Positions 10,213-19,031 of a stretch of DNA of 64,000 nt are shown here, piece by piece (position 1 is the stretch's first letter; each line of letters begins with the position of its first letter). A program made the position numbers and the translations under genes. The notes under the pieces were generated by a model, which saw nothing but the letters and a program-made list of their open reading frames with translations, did no database searches and had not been told where the DNA came from. Source of the stretch: Fen-1298 sp963833465 (GTDB lineage: Bacteria; Bacteroidota; Ignavibacteria; UBA10030); the NCBI GenBank assembly GCA_963833465.1, contig CAWHXW010000004.1:248001-312000 (forward strand), read 5' to 3'.

Positions 10213-10285
10213 AACTCTTTTTATAAAATATTATAATATAGGTTTGTTTTAAGAATTACAATATCTTTTAAATTATTACTCGAAA

Positions 10286-12451
10286 TTAATTATTCAATTT
10301 TATTATTGGCACTTCGACGGTAATAAGTGTTCCATTGTTCGGCGTCGAATCAATTGTAAGTGTACCGCCGATTGAAGAAGCGCGTTCACGCATCCCTGGC
10401 AATCCCATGCCGCCTTTGCCTGTTGCGCGTATTAAACTTGGCTGTGTGGTTATCCCTTTTCCATTGTCTTCAATAACCAAACGAATTCCATCACTGCGGC
10501 TAATTATTTGCAGATTGACCTCCGTGGCTTTTGCATGCTTAGATACATTGTTGAGCGATTCTTGCGCTATTCTGTACAGACCTATTTCCAAATTTGGATC
10601 TAGCCGCTCAGTAATACCATGCGCCTGAAACTGGACTTTGATGTCCGTGCGATTGGCAAATTGTTCGCTTAGAAGCTGAAGCGCCGGCGCCAATCCAAAA
10701 TCGTCTAGAACACTCGGCATAAGATTATAAGAAATTTCGCGTGCTTCTTTCATTACACTGTCAAGCAAGTTTTTCATATCATCAATACGCTCGCGCTCTT
10801 CCTTACCTGCTGTAATTGCGTCTTCCAGGATTTCAAGATTGAATTTAATGGCGGTCAACATTTGACCAAGACCATCGTGAATTTCCCGCGCAATGCGTCT
10901 TCGTTCATCTTCCTGTGCCTGTACGCGCGCGCCGGAAAGAATTTCCAATTCTTTTTCTCTTTGAAGAAGATCCGTGTAAAGCTGAGCGTTGACCATCGCG
11001 AGAGAATACTTCTCGGCAAGCGATATAAGCAATCTCATTTCGCGTCCAGCAAAATCGTGATACTGGCGATATCCTACAACAAGCATCCCTTTATGTTTTC
11101 CTTCTGCAATTAATGGGAACCATGCAGATGAAATAAGTTTTTCTTCTCCGACAATAGAAAGTTGCGAAAGCGGATATTGCGTGTCGGTGCTGGAATCTTG
11201 GATGATCAATGGTTCTTCTTTTCTTAGAATCTCGGAAAGGGTTTCATTGGGACGAAACATTTCCGTTGTGTGTTGAAGTGTATTGCCGCAAATCGAGTTC
11301 CATTGAATATGTACGTTTTGCTCATCGAACAAAAGAACGCCGCTGAAATGCGCGCGTGTTAAATTCAACGTTTGCTGCAAAATTGCGGTAAATATTTTAT
11401 TTAGATCAACAACACCGACAAGTTTTCTATCTATATCGCTTAATGTTTCTTGTTCCCATAACCAAAGTATTTGCTCACGTTCGAGCATTTTTCGTTCAGT
11501 GATATTGCGAAATGATGCCTGCACGGCAGGATTTCCATTCCAAGCAATTACGTGAGCATTTGCTTCAAGATCTATCATCTTTCCCTGTTTCGTCAAACCG
11601 CGTAATTCGTAATTTCTGAAAACTTCTTCGCCTACTGAACGTCCATCAGGCGTCATCAGAATAAATGGTTTGCTTGAGGGAGCGATGGTCTCTGAAAAAT
11701 TAAGCAACTGCATATCTGCTGCTGATGCATAACCAAAAAGAGTGACAGCAGATGGATTTACATACACAAGCCGCTCATTCTGCACAATCATGATGCCGTC
11801 AAGTGAGCTTTCAACGATGCTGCGATATTGCCGCTGTGTTTCGAGTATTTTTCGATTGAATTCTTTTCTCTCTGCGAGATCGTTGAATATCGCTATACAC
11901 TCTGAAAGTTTTCCATCCGAATCAAGAAGTGGTGAAAGTATTAATTCTGAAATCGCAATTTGTCCATCTGCTCTCGCAAATTCTACTTCCCCTGTCCAAA
12001 CTTTACCGAAGTTAAGATTTTTTTTTGCTGAAGACCACACACTTTCTTTACTTCCTGTTTGTGCAGTCATCTTCATAAGATCAAAAAGATTCTGCCCAAT
12101 AATAGAAGATTGATTCATTCCAGTCCATTGCAGAAATAATGGATTCACGTAACGAGTTACACCGACGTTATCTGTCACATAGATTGGATTTGACGAACAT
12201 TCAAGCAGTTTGTTGAATCGTTTTAGTCCAAAACTAATTTTTCGATTACGATTTAGAAATAACAAGAAGAAAATAATACCAAATACTGCAATAACGAAGA
12301 ATAACACGGAATTCGGTAAAAATAAATATCCGTCCGCAATAAAAGGTGGCATTAATAGCAAGAAGCTGCAAAATAAAAACGACGACAATTTCAGATTGTG
12401 TTTTGCCGGTAGCGTAAAAAAATCATAGTTTAATTTACTACTTTTCAACAC
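10286..12451 (-). CDS. Membrane PAS-PAS-GAF sensor histidine kinase (HisKA_3, NarX/DegS type)
   Basis: 721 residues with a GTG start. Two N-terminal membrane segments (about 24-40 and 47-66) have almost no periplasmic loop, so the sensing parts are cytoplasmic. Two PAS domains follow (about 75-195 and 205-320; 'LDGIMIVQNERLVYVNPSAV'), then a GAF domain (about 340-490). The dimerisation helix carries phospho-acceptor H525 in 'RRRIAREIHDGLGQMLTAIK'. The ATPase has an N-box ('ESLNNVSKHAKA', about 631), a G1 box ('EDNGKGI', about 661) and a G2 box ('GKGGMGLPGMRERA', about 678). HisKA_3 kinases pair with NarL-type regulators, and one follows immediately. The gene starts 38 bp after gcvH. The signal is unknown; PAS and GAF domains suggest redox or a small ligand, but no cofactor residue is diagnostic. 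Confidence 0.92.
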   Translation of the reverse strand: MLKSSKLNYDFFTLPAKHNLKLSSFLFCSFLLLMPPFIADGYLFLPNSVLFFVIAVFGIIFFLLFLNRNRKISFGLKRFNKLLECSSNPIYVTDNVGVTRYVNPLFLQWTGMNQSSIIGQNLFDLMKMTAQTGSKESVWSSAKKNLNFGKVWTGEVEFARADGQIAISELILSPLLDSDGKLSECIAIFNDLAERKEFNRKILETQRQYRSIVESSLDGIMIVQNERLVYVNPSAVTLFGYASAADMQLLNFSETIAPSSKPFILMTPDGRSVGEEVFRNYELRGLTKQGKMIDLEANAHVIAWNGNPAVQASFRNITERKMLEREQILWLWEQETLSDIDRKLVGVVDLNKIFTAILQQTLNLTRAHFSGVLLFDEQNVHIQWNSICGNTLQHTTEMFRPNETLSEILRKEEPLIIQDSSTDTQYPLSQLSIVGEEKLISSAWFPLIAEGKHKGMLVVGYRQYHDFAGREMRLLISLAEKYSLAMVNAQLYTDLLQREKELEILSGARVQAQEDERRRIAREIHDGLGQMLTAIKFNLEILEDAITAGKEERERIDDMKNLLDSVMKEAREISYNLMPSVLDDFGLAPALQLLSEQFANRTDIKVQFQAHGITERLDPNLEIGLYRIAQESLNNVSKHAKATEVNLQIISRSDGIRLVIEDNGKGITTQPSLIRATGKGGMGLPGMRERASSIGGTLTIDSTPNNGTLITVEVPIIKLNN

Positions 12452-12489
12452 GGGTTTATTTATCTTGAAGTTTCACTATTGTGCACGGA

Positions 12490-12870
12490 CTACTTTCCTA
12501 TAAGAGCCTTGTAAGCTTGCAAATCAAGAAGACTATCTAAGTGAGTAGAATCGTTAATCAATATCTTTATTATCCATCCCTTACCGTAAGGATCTTTATT
12601 CACAACCTCCGGATTGTTTTTCAACTCCGTGTTAATTTCAACTACTTCACCGGCGACAGGTGCAAACAGATCGGAAACAGCTTTTACAGCTTCAATTGTC
12701 CCAAATGATTTGCCTTTTTCTATTTTTGTTCCAATGGCAGGAATTTCAATGTAGACAATATCTCCTAATTCGCTTTGAGCATAATCTGTAATTCCAACCC
12801 AGCCAAATTGTTCTTCAACTCGGATCCATTCATGGTCTGATGTATATTTTATATTTTCCGGAAAATTCAT
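12490..12870 (-). CDS. gcvH: Glycine cleavage system H protein
   Basis: 126 residues, the usual length. H protein carries the lipoyl-bound aminomethyl group between the P, T and L proteins of glycine cleavage in the cytoplasm. The N-terminal 'YTSDHEWIRVEE' and 'VGITDYAQSELGDIVYIEIP' are diagnostic. The lipoyl-lysine is K63 in 'GTIEAVKAVSDLFAPV'. It sits about 100 bp downstream of accC and is followed after 38 bp by the histidine kinase. No gcvP, gcvT or lpd lies in the window, so the other subunits are encoded elsewhere. Confidence is high. Confidence 0.97.
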   Translation of the reverse strand: MNFPENIKYTSDHEWIRVEEQFGWVGITDYAQSELGDIVYIEIPAIGTKIEKGKSFGTIEAVKAVSDLFAPVAGEVVEINTELKNNPEVVNKDPYGKGWIIKILINDSTHLDSLLDLQAYKALIGK

Positions 12871-12972
12871 TGCAACCTCTTAAAAGTAGAAAACATTATT
12901 TTATGATACTAATATTCAACAACAAATTACATGTCGAGAATCTTGCAACTCAATCATTTCGAATTTAAAAAT

Positions 12973-14313
12973 TTAATCTTCAAAAACAAACGATTCAATA
13001 AACTTCGTATCGAAATTGCCGCTCTTGAATTTATCATTCAACATTAATTTCTTATGAAAAGGAATCGTGGTTTTAATTCCTTCAATAATAAATTCGTCCA
13101 GCGCATAGTACATCTTAATTATAGCTTCTTCTCTCGTTTTAGCTTTTACAATCAGCTTGGCGATTAATGAATCATAGTAAGGCGGAATAATATATCCGGC
13201 ATAGATATGAGTATCTATGCGCACTCCTAAACCTCCGGGAAAATGCAAACTTGTAATCTTGCCTGGACTCGGTCTGAATCCCATTGCCGGATCTTCTGCA
13301 TTTATACGGCACTCAATAACATGCCATTGCGATTTCAATCGAGTTTTTTTCAACCTCTCTCCAGCTGCAACTTGAATTTGCATCTTTAAAAGATCCACTC
13401 CCATCGCTTCTTCAGAGACAGGATGCTCGACTTGAATGCGCGTGTTCATTTCCATAAAATAAAAGCTCTTATCTTTATCTAACAAGAACTCAACCGTTCC
13501 TGCTCCAATATATCTGACACTCTTCGCACCTTTCACTGCGGCAATGCCCATCGCTTCACGAAGTTCCGGCGTAAGTGCCGGCGATGGAGATTCTTCTGCT
13601 AACTTTTGATGTCTGCGTTGAATACTGCAATCGCGCTCGCCGAAATGAATTACTGTTCCATACTGATCGCCCATAATTTGAATTTCGACGTGTCGCGGTT
13701 CTTCAATATATTTTTCAATATAGACGGCTGCATTCCCAAAAGCAGTTTCCGCTTCGTGGCTTGCCGTAAGAAAGGAATTTTCCAATTCTTCAAACGAACG
13801 AACAATGCGCATACCTCTTCCGCCGCCGCCTGCAGTTGCTTTAATGATAACAGGAAGACCAATTTCTTTGGCAACCTTCTTTGCTTCAGCAACATCCGAA
13901 ATAATGCCCTCGCTTCCTGGCACAACCGGCACTCCCGCTTTTTTCATAGTTTCCTTAGCAAGAGCTTTGTCACCCATCGAAGTTATTGCATCCGGACGAG
14001 GACCAATAAAAGTGATACCTGACGTAGCACAGATATCAGCAAAGTTTGCATTTTCCGCAAGAAACCCATAACCGGGATGAATAGCATCGGCATTTGTAAC
14101 TTCTGCGGCAGCAATCAAACGCGGAATGTTAAGGTAACTTTGTTTACTAGACGGAGGACCAATGCAAACGACTTCATCGGCAAACTTAACATGTAAAGAA
14201 TCGCGATCAGCTTCGGAATAAACGGCAACTGTTTTAATTCCTAATTCACGGGCGGCGCGAATAATACGCAATGCAATTTCACCACGATTTGCTATAAGGA
14301 TTTTCTTAAACAA
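12973..14313 (-). CDS. accC: Acetyl-CoA carboxylase, biotin carboxylase subunit
   Basis: 446 residues, full length. It carboxylates the biotin of BCCP with ATP and bicarbonate, the first half of malonyl-CoA synthesis for fatty acids. The biotin-carboxylase N-domain starts 'KKILIANRGEIALRIIRAAR'. The ATP-grasp fold has the glycine loop 'GGGGRGMRIV', the metal-binding and catalytic strand 'FYFMEMNTRIQVEHPV', and the C-terminal 'RINAEDPAMGFRPSPGKI'. It follows accB by 32 bp in the widespread efp-accB-accC order. accA is also in the window (19032-19985) but in a separate block; accD is not seen. Nothing is odd about the sequence. Confidence 0.97.
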   Translation of the reverse strand: MFKKILIANRGEIALRIIRAARELGIKTVAVYSEADRDSLHVKFADEVVCIGPPSSKQSYLNIPRLIAAAEVTNADAIHPGYGFLAENANFADICATSGITFIGPRPDAITSMGDKALAKETMKKAGVPVVPGSEGIISDVAEAKKVAKEIGLPVIIKATAGGGGRGMRIVRSFEELENSFLTASHEAETAFGNAAVYIEKYIEEPRHVEIQIMGDQYGTVIHFGERDCSIQRRHQKLAEESPSPALTPELREAMGIAAVKGAKSVRYIGAGTVEFLLDKDKSFYFMEMNTRIQVEHPVSEEAMGVDLLKMQIQVAAGERLKKTRLKSQWHVIECRINAEDPAMGFRPSPGKITSLHFPGGLGVRIDTHIYAGYIIPPYYDSLIAKLIVKAKTREEAIIKMYYALDEFIIEGIKTTIPFHKKLMLNDKFKSGNFDTKFIESFVFED

Positions 14314-14345
14314 AGGAGTGCAGTTTCCGGATTCAGAATGAATTA

Positions 14346-14822
14346 CTATGCCTTCTCAATCAGAAATAAGACTTGATTATATTCGACAGGTTTGCCGTTT
14401 TCTGCAATGATTTTCACTACAGTGCCGTTGCAATCCGATTCTATTTCGTTCATTAATTTCATCGCTTCGACAATGCACATAACTGAACCGACTTGCACAG
14501 CTTGTCCTACCTCTACATATGATTCAGCATCCGGAGATGGAGCACGATAAAAAGTGCCTACAATTGGAGAGCGAATTTCATGATAATTCGGTTCCGATGA
14601 AACATTAGATAATGCAGGATTAACAGATTCTGGTTGTTTTAAGTTTCGTGCCTGAACAGTTTGTTGTATTGCCGCTGCAGCAGTATTTGCGGATTGTACA
14701 AACGTTCCTGAATTGCGATTACGAGCAATTTTAATTTTCGTCCCCTCTTCTTCAAGTTCTAACTCGTCAATTGCACTATTTTCGACTAACTTTATAATTT
14801 TTTTTATGTAAGAAAGGTTCAT
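14346..14822 (-). CDS. accB: Acetyl-CoA carboxylase biotin carboxyl carrier protein
   Basis: 158 residues, typical for BCCP. An N-terminal helical part ('YIKKIIKLVENSAIDELELE') leads through an Ala/Gln/Pro-rich linker (about 40-80) to the C-terminal biotinyl domain. K122 in 'CIVEAMKLMNEIES' is the biotinylated lysine, and 'SPIVGTFYRAPSPDAE' is the characteristic thumb-containing start of that domain. It is transcribed with accC just downstream and efp 59 bp upstream. It supplies carboxybiotin to the AccA/AccD carboxyltransferase. Confidence 0.97.
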   Translation of the reverse strand: MNLSYIKKIIKLVENSAIDELELEEEGTKIKIARNRNSGTFVQSANTAAAAIQQTVQARNLKQPESVNPALSNVSSEPNYHEIRSPIVGTFYRAPSPDAESYVEVGQAVQVGSVMCIVEAMKLMNEIESDCNGTVVKIIAENGKPVEYNQVLFLIEKA

Positions 14823-14881
14823 CGCATCTCCGTAAGATAGAGCTCAAAAAGCAGACGTCTTCTCCTGACAAATGACAATAA

Positions 14882-15445
14882 TTAACTGTTCACTCGTTCT
14901 AAGTATTTACCAGTCCTTGTATCTACACGAATTATATCGCCCTCATTTATAAAGAGCGGAACATTAATGCTGGTGCCAGTTTCAACTGTAGCTGGTTTTA
15001 ACGCACCGGTAGCAGTATCACCTTTTACACCCGGTACTGTTTCAATAACTTTTAGCTCAACATGCTGCGGAATTTCCGCGCCAACAATATCAAGTCCTAC
15101 CATTTGCAATTGAATGGTTTCACCTTCTTTTAAAAATTTCGCTCCATCTCCTAATGCTTTTTCATCTACAGGCATCTGTTCATAGCTCTCTTTATCCATA
15201 AATTGGTAACTGGCGCCATCGTGGAAAAGATATTGAAACTCTTTTTGCTCGACACGCACTTCTTCCACTTCTTCACCAGAGCGAAAGCGTGTCTCCGTTA
15301 CTCTGCCGCTCCTGAGGTTGCGAAGCTTAGCTTGAACAAATGCACGAAGATTACCTGGGGTTCGATGGATATATTCTTCAATCCTATGTAATTCTCCATT
15401 AAATATTATCACCATACCAATACGAAAATCAGAAGTAGAAGCCAT
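14882..15445 (-). CDS. efp: Elongation factor P, Chlorobium-type loop
   Basis: 187 residues with the three-domain EF-P layout: KOW-like N-domain, OB domain, and C-terminal domain ending 'INEGDIIRVDTRTGKYLERV'. It relieves ribosome stalling at proline runs. The loop that contacts the peptidyl-transferase centre reads HRTPGNLRAF, with Asn32 at the tip where E. coli EF-P has the modified Lys34. Modification by the EpmA, deoxyhypusine-like or rhamnosyl routes is therefore not possible at that position. From memory, the same TPGNLRAF loop is seen in Chlorobium EF-P, which supports the taxonomic guess. It is first in an efp-accB-accC run. The long AT-rich gap upstream (15446-15808) should hold its promoter. 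Confidence 0.96.
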   Translation of the reverse strand: MASTSDFRIGMVIIFNGELHRIEEYIHRTPGNLRAFVQAKLRNLRSGRVTETRFRSGEEVEEVRVEQKEFQYLFHDGASYQFMDKESYEQMPVDEKALGDGAKFLKEGETIQLQMVGLDIVGAEIPQHVELKVIETVPGVKGDTATGALKPATVETGTSINVPLFINEGDIIRVDTRTGKYLERVNS

Positions 15446-15808
15446 GAATTACTTGAAAATCCTCTCTGTTTTTTAAAAAAATGATACTTTTTTTCACATT
15501 TTGAGTAAAAAAGATACAAAAACATGGCAGAAAAGTCAAGAAATGTTAAAATTTAAATATCAGATTGAACATAAGTATATACATTCTTTATTCACCTGTA
15601 TATTCTTCAATTTTCTAATAATTTTTCTTTTTTTCCTTTTTAAAAGTATCCTTATCGCTTAATAATTCTTTTTTTCGCCCATTTATCTATTTTTATTCGG
15701 AACTTCTTTCTATTGGCATATTTGGTGTATATATTTCTTGTAGGATATAGAAATGGACGGTTCAGCAGGATAAAAATATAAGGCAAAGTAAAAGTAAAAA
15801 AATCATTC
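15446..15808. other. AT-rich divergent intergenic region
   Basis: 363 bp between the divergent efp (minus) and receiver-kinase (plus) genes. It is very A+T-rich with poly-T and poly-A runs. I see no coding frame, RNA gene or clear terminator. It must hold promoters for both directions, but I cannot place -35/-10 boxes with confidence for this lineage. Confidence 0.6.
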
Positions 15809-16213
15809 ATGGCAAAACGAATTCTATGTATTGAAGATGACCCTGGGATGCGGATGAGTGTCCAACTAATGCTTGAAACGGCGGGATATGAATTTGAAGA
15901 AGCAGCAGATGGAAACGAAGGGGTGGATCAGGCATTAAGGACATTGCCAGATCTCATCGTGTGCGATATCCGAATGCCCGGTTTAGATGGATTTGAAACT
16001 CTGGCGGAATTACGCAAACACGAATCGACTGCGCACATTCCATTCGTTTTTTTAACTGGCGAAGATCCACGCATTTATCTCCGCAAAGGGATGAACCTTG
16101 GCGCCGACGATTTTATACTTAAACCGATTGACGTAGATGATTTTGTAAAAGCAGTGCAAGTGCGCTTAGAGGAAGCCGAAACAAAGAAAAAAAGAATCTC
16201 AGCAAGCAATTAA
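15809..16213 (+). CDS. CheY-like receiver, N-terminal part of a split receiver-kinase protein
   Basis: 134 residues with a complete receiver: D10/D11 ('CIEDDPGM'), phospho-acceptor D53 ('LIVCDIRMPGLDGFE'), T83 and K105 ('DFILKPIDVDDF'). The frame ends soon after an A7 run (16187-16193). With one A fewer, the receiver reads straight into the kinase frame that follows ('KKKESQQAINELSENITRAL'). The intact product would be about 367 residues, receiver plus histidine kinase. As written, it is a free receiver. It is one of only two sizeable plus-strand genes in the window besides polA, and it diverges from efp. Confidence 0.85.
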   Translation: MAKRILCIEDDPGMRMSVQLMLETAGYEFEEAADGNEGVDQALRTLPDLIVCDIRMPGLDGFETLAELRKHESTAHIPFVFLTGEDPRIYLRKGMNLGADDFILKPIDVDDFVKAVQVRLEEAETKKKRISASN

Positions 16214-16913
16214 TGAATTAAGCGAAAATATCACTCGGGCGCTGCCGCACGAACTACGGACACCGATGACAGGAATTTTAGGATTAACCGAACTTTTAAA
16301 ATCACAGGCAGCAGAGATGGCGCCCGAGGAAATTAAAGAGCTTGCACAGTCATTATTCGATTCAGCTGTAAGGATGAACCAAACACTGGAAAAGTTTTGG
16401 ATTCATACTCAATGCCTGCTTCTTTCGGATGATCAGGCGAAGCTTTCTGCTTCCCGCCAAATGGGTTCTGAAGAAGCCCATCAAATCGTTAAGCGTATCT
16501 CAGAAGAACTCGCGTCTTCTTACAACCGTTCTGCCGACCTTGTTTTAAATATCACACCGATATCTATCGCAATTTCCGAACGATATGTAGAACAATTGCT
16601 GCGTCAAGTAATAGATAACGCATTCAAGTTTTCTGTCATCGGTACGCAAGTGATAATTTCAACTGCATGCGAAAACGAAATTGGCCTAATAATAATAAAA
16701 GACATTGGACGCGGAATGTCTGAAGATCAAATCAATAAGATTCACATGTTTATGCAATTCGATCGTGAACGGCATGAACAGCAAGGGCTCGGATTGGGAT
16801 TGATGATTGCAAAACGCCTGACGGAAATTCACGGCGGCAATATTCGTGTTACTAGTTCACCTGCAAATGGTACGACAGTTACAATTTCTTTTCCTTTGCT
16901 TGAAGGAAAGTAA
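16194..16913 (+). CDS. Histidine kinase, C-terminal part of the split receiver-kinase protein
   Basis: The frame is open from 16194, one base out of phase with the receiver upstream. It begins with a HisKA helix whose H-box is 'ALPHELRTPMTGILGLTELL' and continues into an HATPase domain: N-box 'LLRQVIDNAFKFS', G1 'IKDIGRGMSEDQI', G2 'QQGLGLGLMIAKRLTEIHGG' and 'ANGTTVTISFPL'. The first ATG of this frame (16266) lies inside the H-box and would drop the phospho-acceptor His, so it cannot be the true start of an active kinase. This argues for an original fusion with the receiver, now separated by one base in an A7 tract. Confidence 0.8.
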   Translation, partial: ESQQAINELSENITRALPHELRTPMTGILGLTELLKSQAAEMAPEEIKELAQSLFDSAVRMNQTLEKFWIHTQCLLLSDDQAKLSASRQMGSEEAHQIVKRISEELASSYNRSADLVLNITPISIAISERYVEQLLRQVIDNAFKFSVIGTQVIISTACENEIGLIIIKDIGRGMSEDQINKIHMFMQFDRERHEQQGLGLGLMIAKRLTEIHGGNIRVTSSPANGTTVTISFPLLEGK

Positions 16914-16930
16914 TTTCCTGTTTAGTTTAT

Positions 16931-18403
16931 TCATCGAGTGAACAACCGCCGCACAACAGCTTTTACTTCTGCAATTTCTTTTGTATCAATTACCTTTAAA
17001 AATACTAATGCAGATCCAAATGCAATCACTAATATTAGCTTTACTAAGATACCGATAGAATCAAGGGGCGTCAAATGCAGCAAGCGAAATATTATAAACA
17101 TGAAGGCTGCCGACCCAACAACCTTCAGCACTTTATTCCATTCATAATCTACGCAATAGAATCTTTGTGAGGCAAAATACATACCAACTGCCATCACGAT
17201 ATAGCTCAATAATGTCGAAAGTGCTGCGCCAAGAATTCCGATCTTTGGAATTAAAAAAAAGTTCGCTCCGACATTTAACAATGCCCCAGCGCCTGACACA
17301 AATGGTAAATATTTTGTTTTTTTTTCAAGATACACGCCAACCACAAATACTACATAAGCTCCGGTAAAGACATAAGCCAAAAGTACCCATGGAACTATTT
17401 CAACGCCCTGCCAATAAATAGGCGGAAAAAATTGTCTTCCAAAAAATTTCATGCGAACTATATCTTCAATGAATAATGATATAAAAAGAAAAATGGACAT
17501 TGCACTAAGTATAAAATATGTGAATACCTTAGAGAAGAGCTGTTTTGCATCGGCATCTTTAGCATGATTAAGGAAAAAAGGCCGCCAAGCATAATCAAAC
17601 ATCCCGACAATAAGCATCATAAAAATGCCAAGTCGATAATTTAGCTGGTAGATTCCGAGTGTCGCATCGTTTGTTAATGCTTTTACGATTGGACGATCTA
17701 TCACTTGCATAGCAATGCCTGCAAGTCCAGCAGGAATATATGGCAGACCGAATTTTAAAATCTCTTTATATAATCCGGCAGGAAATTTTAAAGTCAGGTT
17801 CCGAAATACCAAACTGATCATAGCAATGAATGTCAGACCGGATGCAATTAGATTTGCGAGAAATACTCCTTCTGCATGCAAACCGAAACCAATAATAAAT
17901 ATAAGGTTGAGCAGAAGATTCGAAGTAATGTTGAATATTTTCAATATAGCAAATCGCTTTGCTTTTTGTTCCATGCGCAGAGAGGCGAACGGAATTACAG
18001 TCAGAGCATCTAAGCAAAGAATCCATCCTGCATATTGTATGAAATAATGCTGTGACGGATTGATGCCTAATATTAATGCCAGTTCAGTTGAATTAAAATG
18101 GATCGCCAATGCGAACAGAACCGATGTCACCAATAGTGAAAGAAATGGAACACTAAAATTTTGTTTCCTGTCGCCGATTTCCAAAGATGATACAAAACGC
18201 ATATATGCCGGTTCCATCCCATAGCAAAAAATCACATATGCAAAAGCAATGTAAGCATAAATATTGGAGATAATACCGTTTTCAGCCGGTAAAAGAACAT
18301 TAGCATAAAACGGAACAATAAGAAAATTTAGCAATCGCCCGACGACTGTGCTCAAACCGTAGATGGCAGTTTCTTTTCCAAGTCGAAGAATTTTATTGAG
18401 CAT
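16931..18403 (-). CDS. Polysaccharide flippase (MATE/Wzx-like, PST family)
   Basis: 490 residues, about 12-14 hydrophobic segments across the whole length, no signal peptide, and an N-terminal amphipathic start ('LRLGKETAIYGLSTVVGR'). These are the features of the polysaccharide-biosynthesis/flippase family, which moves undecaprenyl-linked oligosaccharide units across the inner membrane. The sequence 'FGLPYIPAGLAGIAMQVIDR' is a typical family stretch. It is intact, unlike the second flippase at 32944-34389, so this locus keeps at least one functional copy. It is convergent with the receiver-kinase gene with a gap of only 17 bp. The substrate cannot be deduced. Confidence 0.88.
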   Translation of the reverse strand: MLNKILRLGKETAIYGLSTVVGRLLNFLIVPFYANVLLPAENGIISNIYAYIAFAYVIFCYGMEPAYMRFVSSLEIGDRKQNFSVPFLSLLVTSVLFALAIHFNSTELALILGINPSQHYFIQYAGWILCLDALTVIPFASLRMEQKAKRFAILKIFNITSNLLLNLIFIIGFGLHAEGVFLANLIASGLTFIAMISLVFRNLTLKFPAGLYKEILKFGLPYIPAGLAGIAMQVIDRPIVKALTNDATLGIYQLNYRLGIFMMLIVGMFDYAWRPFFLNHAKDADAKQLFSKVFTYFILSAMSIFLFISLFIEDIVRMKFFGRQFFPPIYWQGVEIVPWVLLAYVFTGAYVVFVVGVYLEKKTKYLPFVSGAGALLNVGANFFLIPKIGILGAALSTLLSYIVMAVGMYFASQRFYCVDYEWNKVLKVVGSAAFMFIIFRLLHLTPLDSIGILVKLILVIAFGSALVFLKVIDTKEIAEVKAVVRRLFTR

Positions 18404-18476
18404 AATTTTTATTAAAAATGGAAAATACTAAGGTATTTTTTAGCGGCAAGTAAATATTCAGTAAGAAACATCTATT

Positions 18477-18908
18477 TCATCCTGCAGAGTTCACAGATGC
18501 AGTCAATGCATTTTCCATAATTTGAAAAAAATATAAAGGCGCCCGCGTCGGCTTTCCCGTAGAAACATTTATAAAACTATGAACCGTATATCCTTCTGCA
18601 AGCGATTCTTCCTCGTTTTCTCTGGATACTCGATAGTCAATTTTGAGAGTCGCTTTAGGTAATTCTGAAACAATAGCTTCTATAGAAAGCAGATCATCGT
18701 AACGGGCAGGTTTTCTATATTTTGCAAATGCTTCAATTACCGGCAGAAGAATTCCGCGAGTTTCAAGCTCCGAATAAGGCAATCCAAGCGATCGGATTAA
18801 TGCAGCGCGTCCAACCTCAAAATATTCAAAATATTTTCCGTGATAGACAACTTTCATCTGATCCGTATCTGCATAGCGAACACGAATCTGTGCAGTATGT
18901 TTTATCAT
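18477..18908 (-). CDS. YbgC/FadM-like acyl-CoA thioesterase
   Basis: 143 residues, single hotdog-fold 4HBT domain. The start 'QIRVRYADTDQMKVVYHGKY' contains the catalytic-type Asp (D16) and the 'VVYHGKYFEYFEVGR' signature of the YbgC/4-hydroxybenzoyl-CoA thioesterase family. Members hydrolyse short- or medium-chain acyl-CoA or acyl-ACP in the cytoplasm. It lies between the flippase and accA, so a lipid-metabolism link is plausible. It is not the tol-pal ybgC context: no tol genes are nearby. The exact substrate is unknown. Confidence 0.88.
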   Translation of the reverse strand: MIKHTAQIRVRYADTDQMKVVYHGKYFEYFEVGRAALIRSLGLPYSELETRGILLPVIEAFAKYRKPARYDDLLSIEAIVSELPKATLKIDYRVSRENEEESLAEGYTVHSFINVSTGKPTRAPLYFFQIMENALTASVNSAG

Positions 18909-19031
18909 TTACCGATTTAATGATCTGGTGATTTGGTGATTAATATCTGACGCCTTCTTAGATAATCTGCTATCTACTATTTGCATTCTGTTTATTTGCT
19001 TTGAATTTGAATTTATGACTTTGCATTTTCA

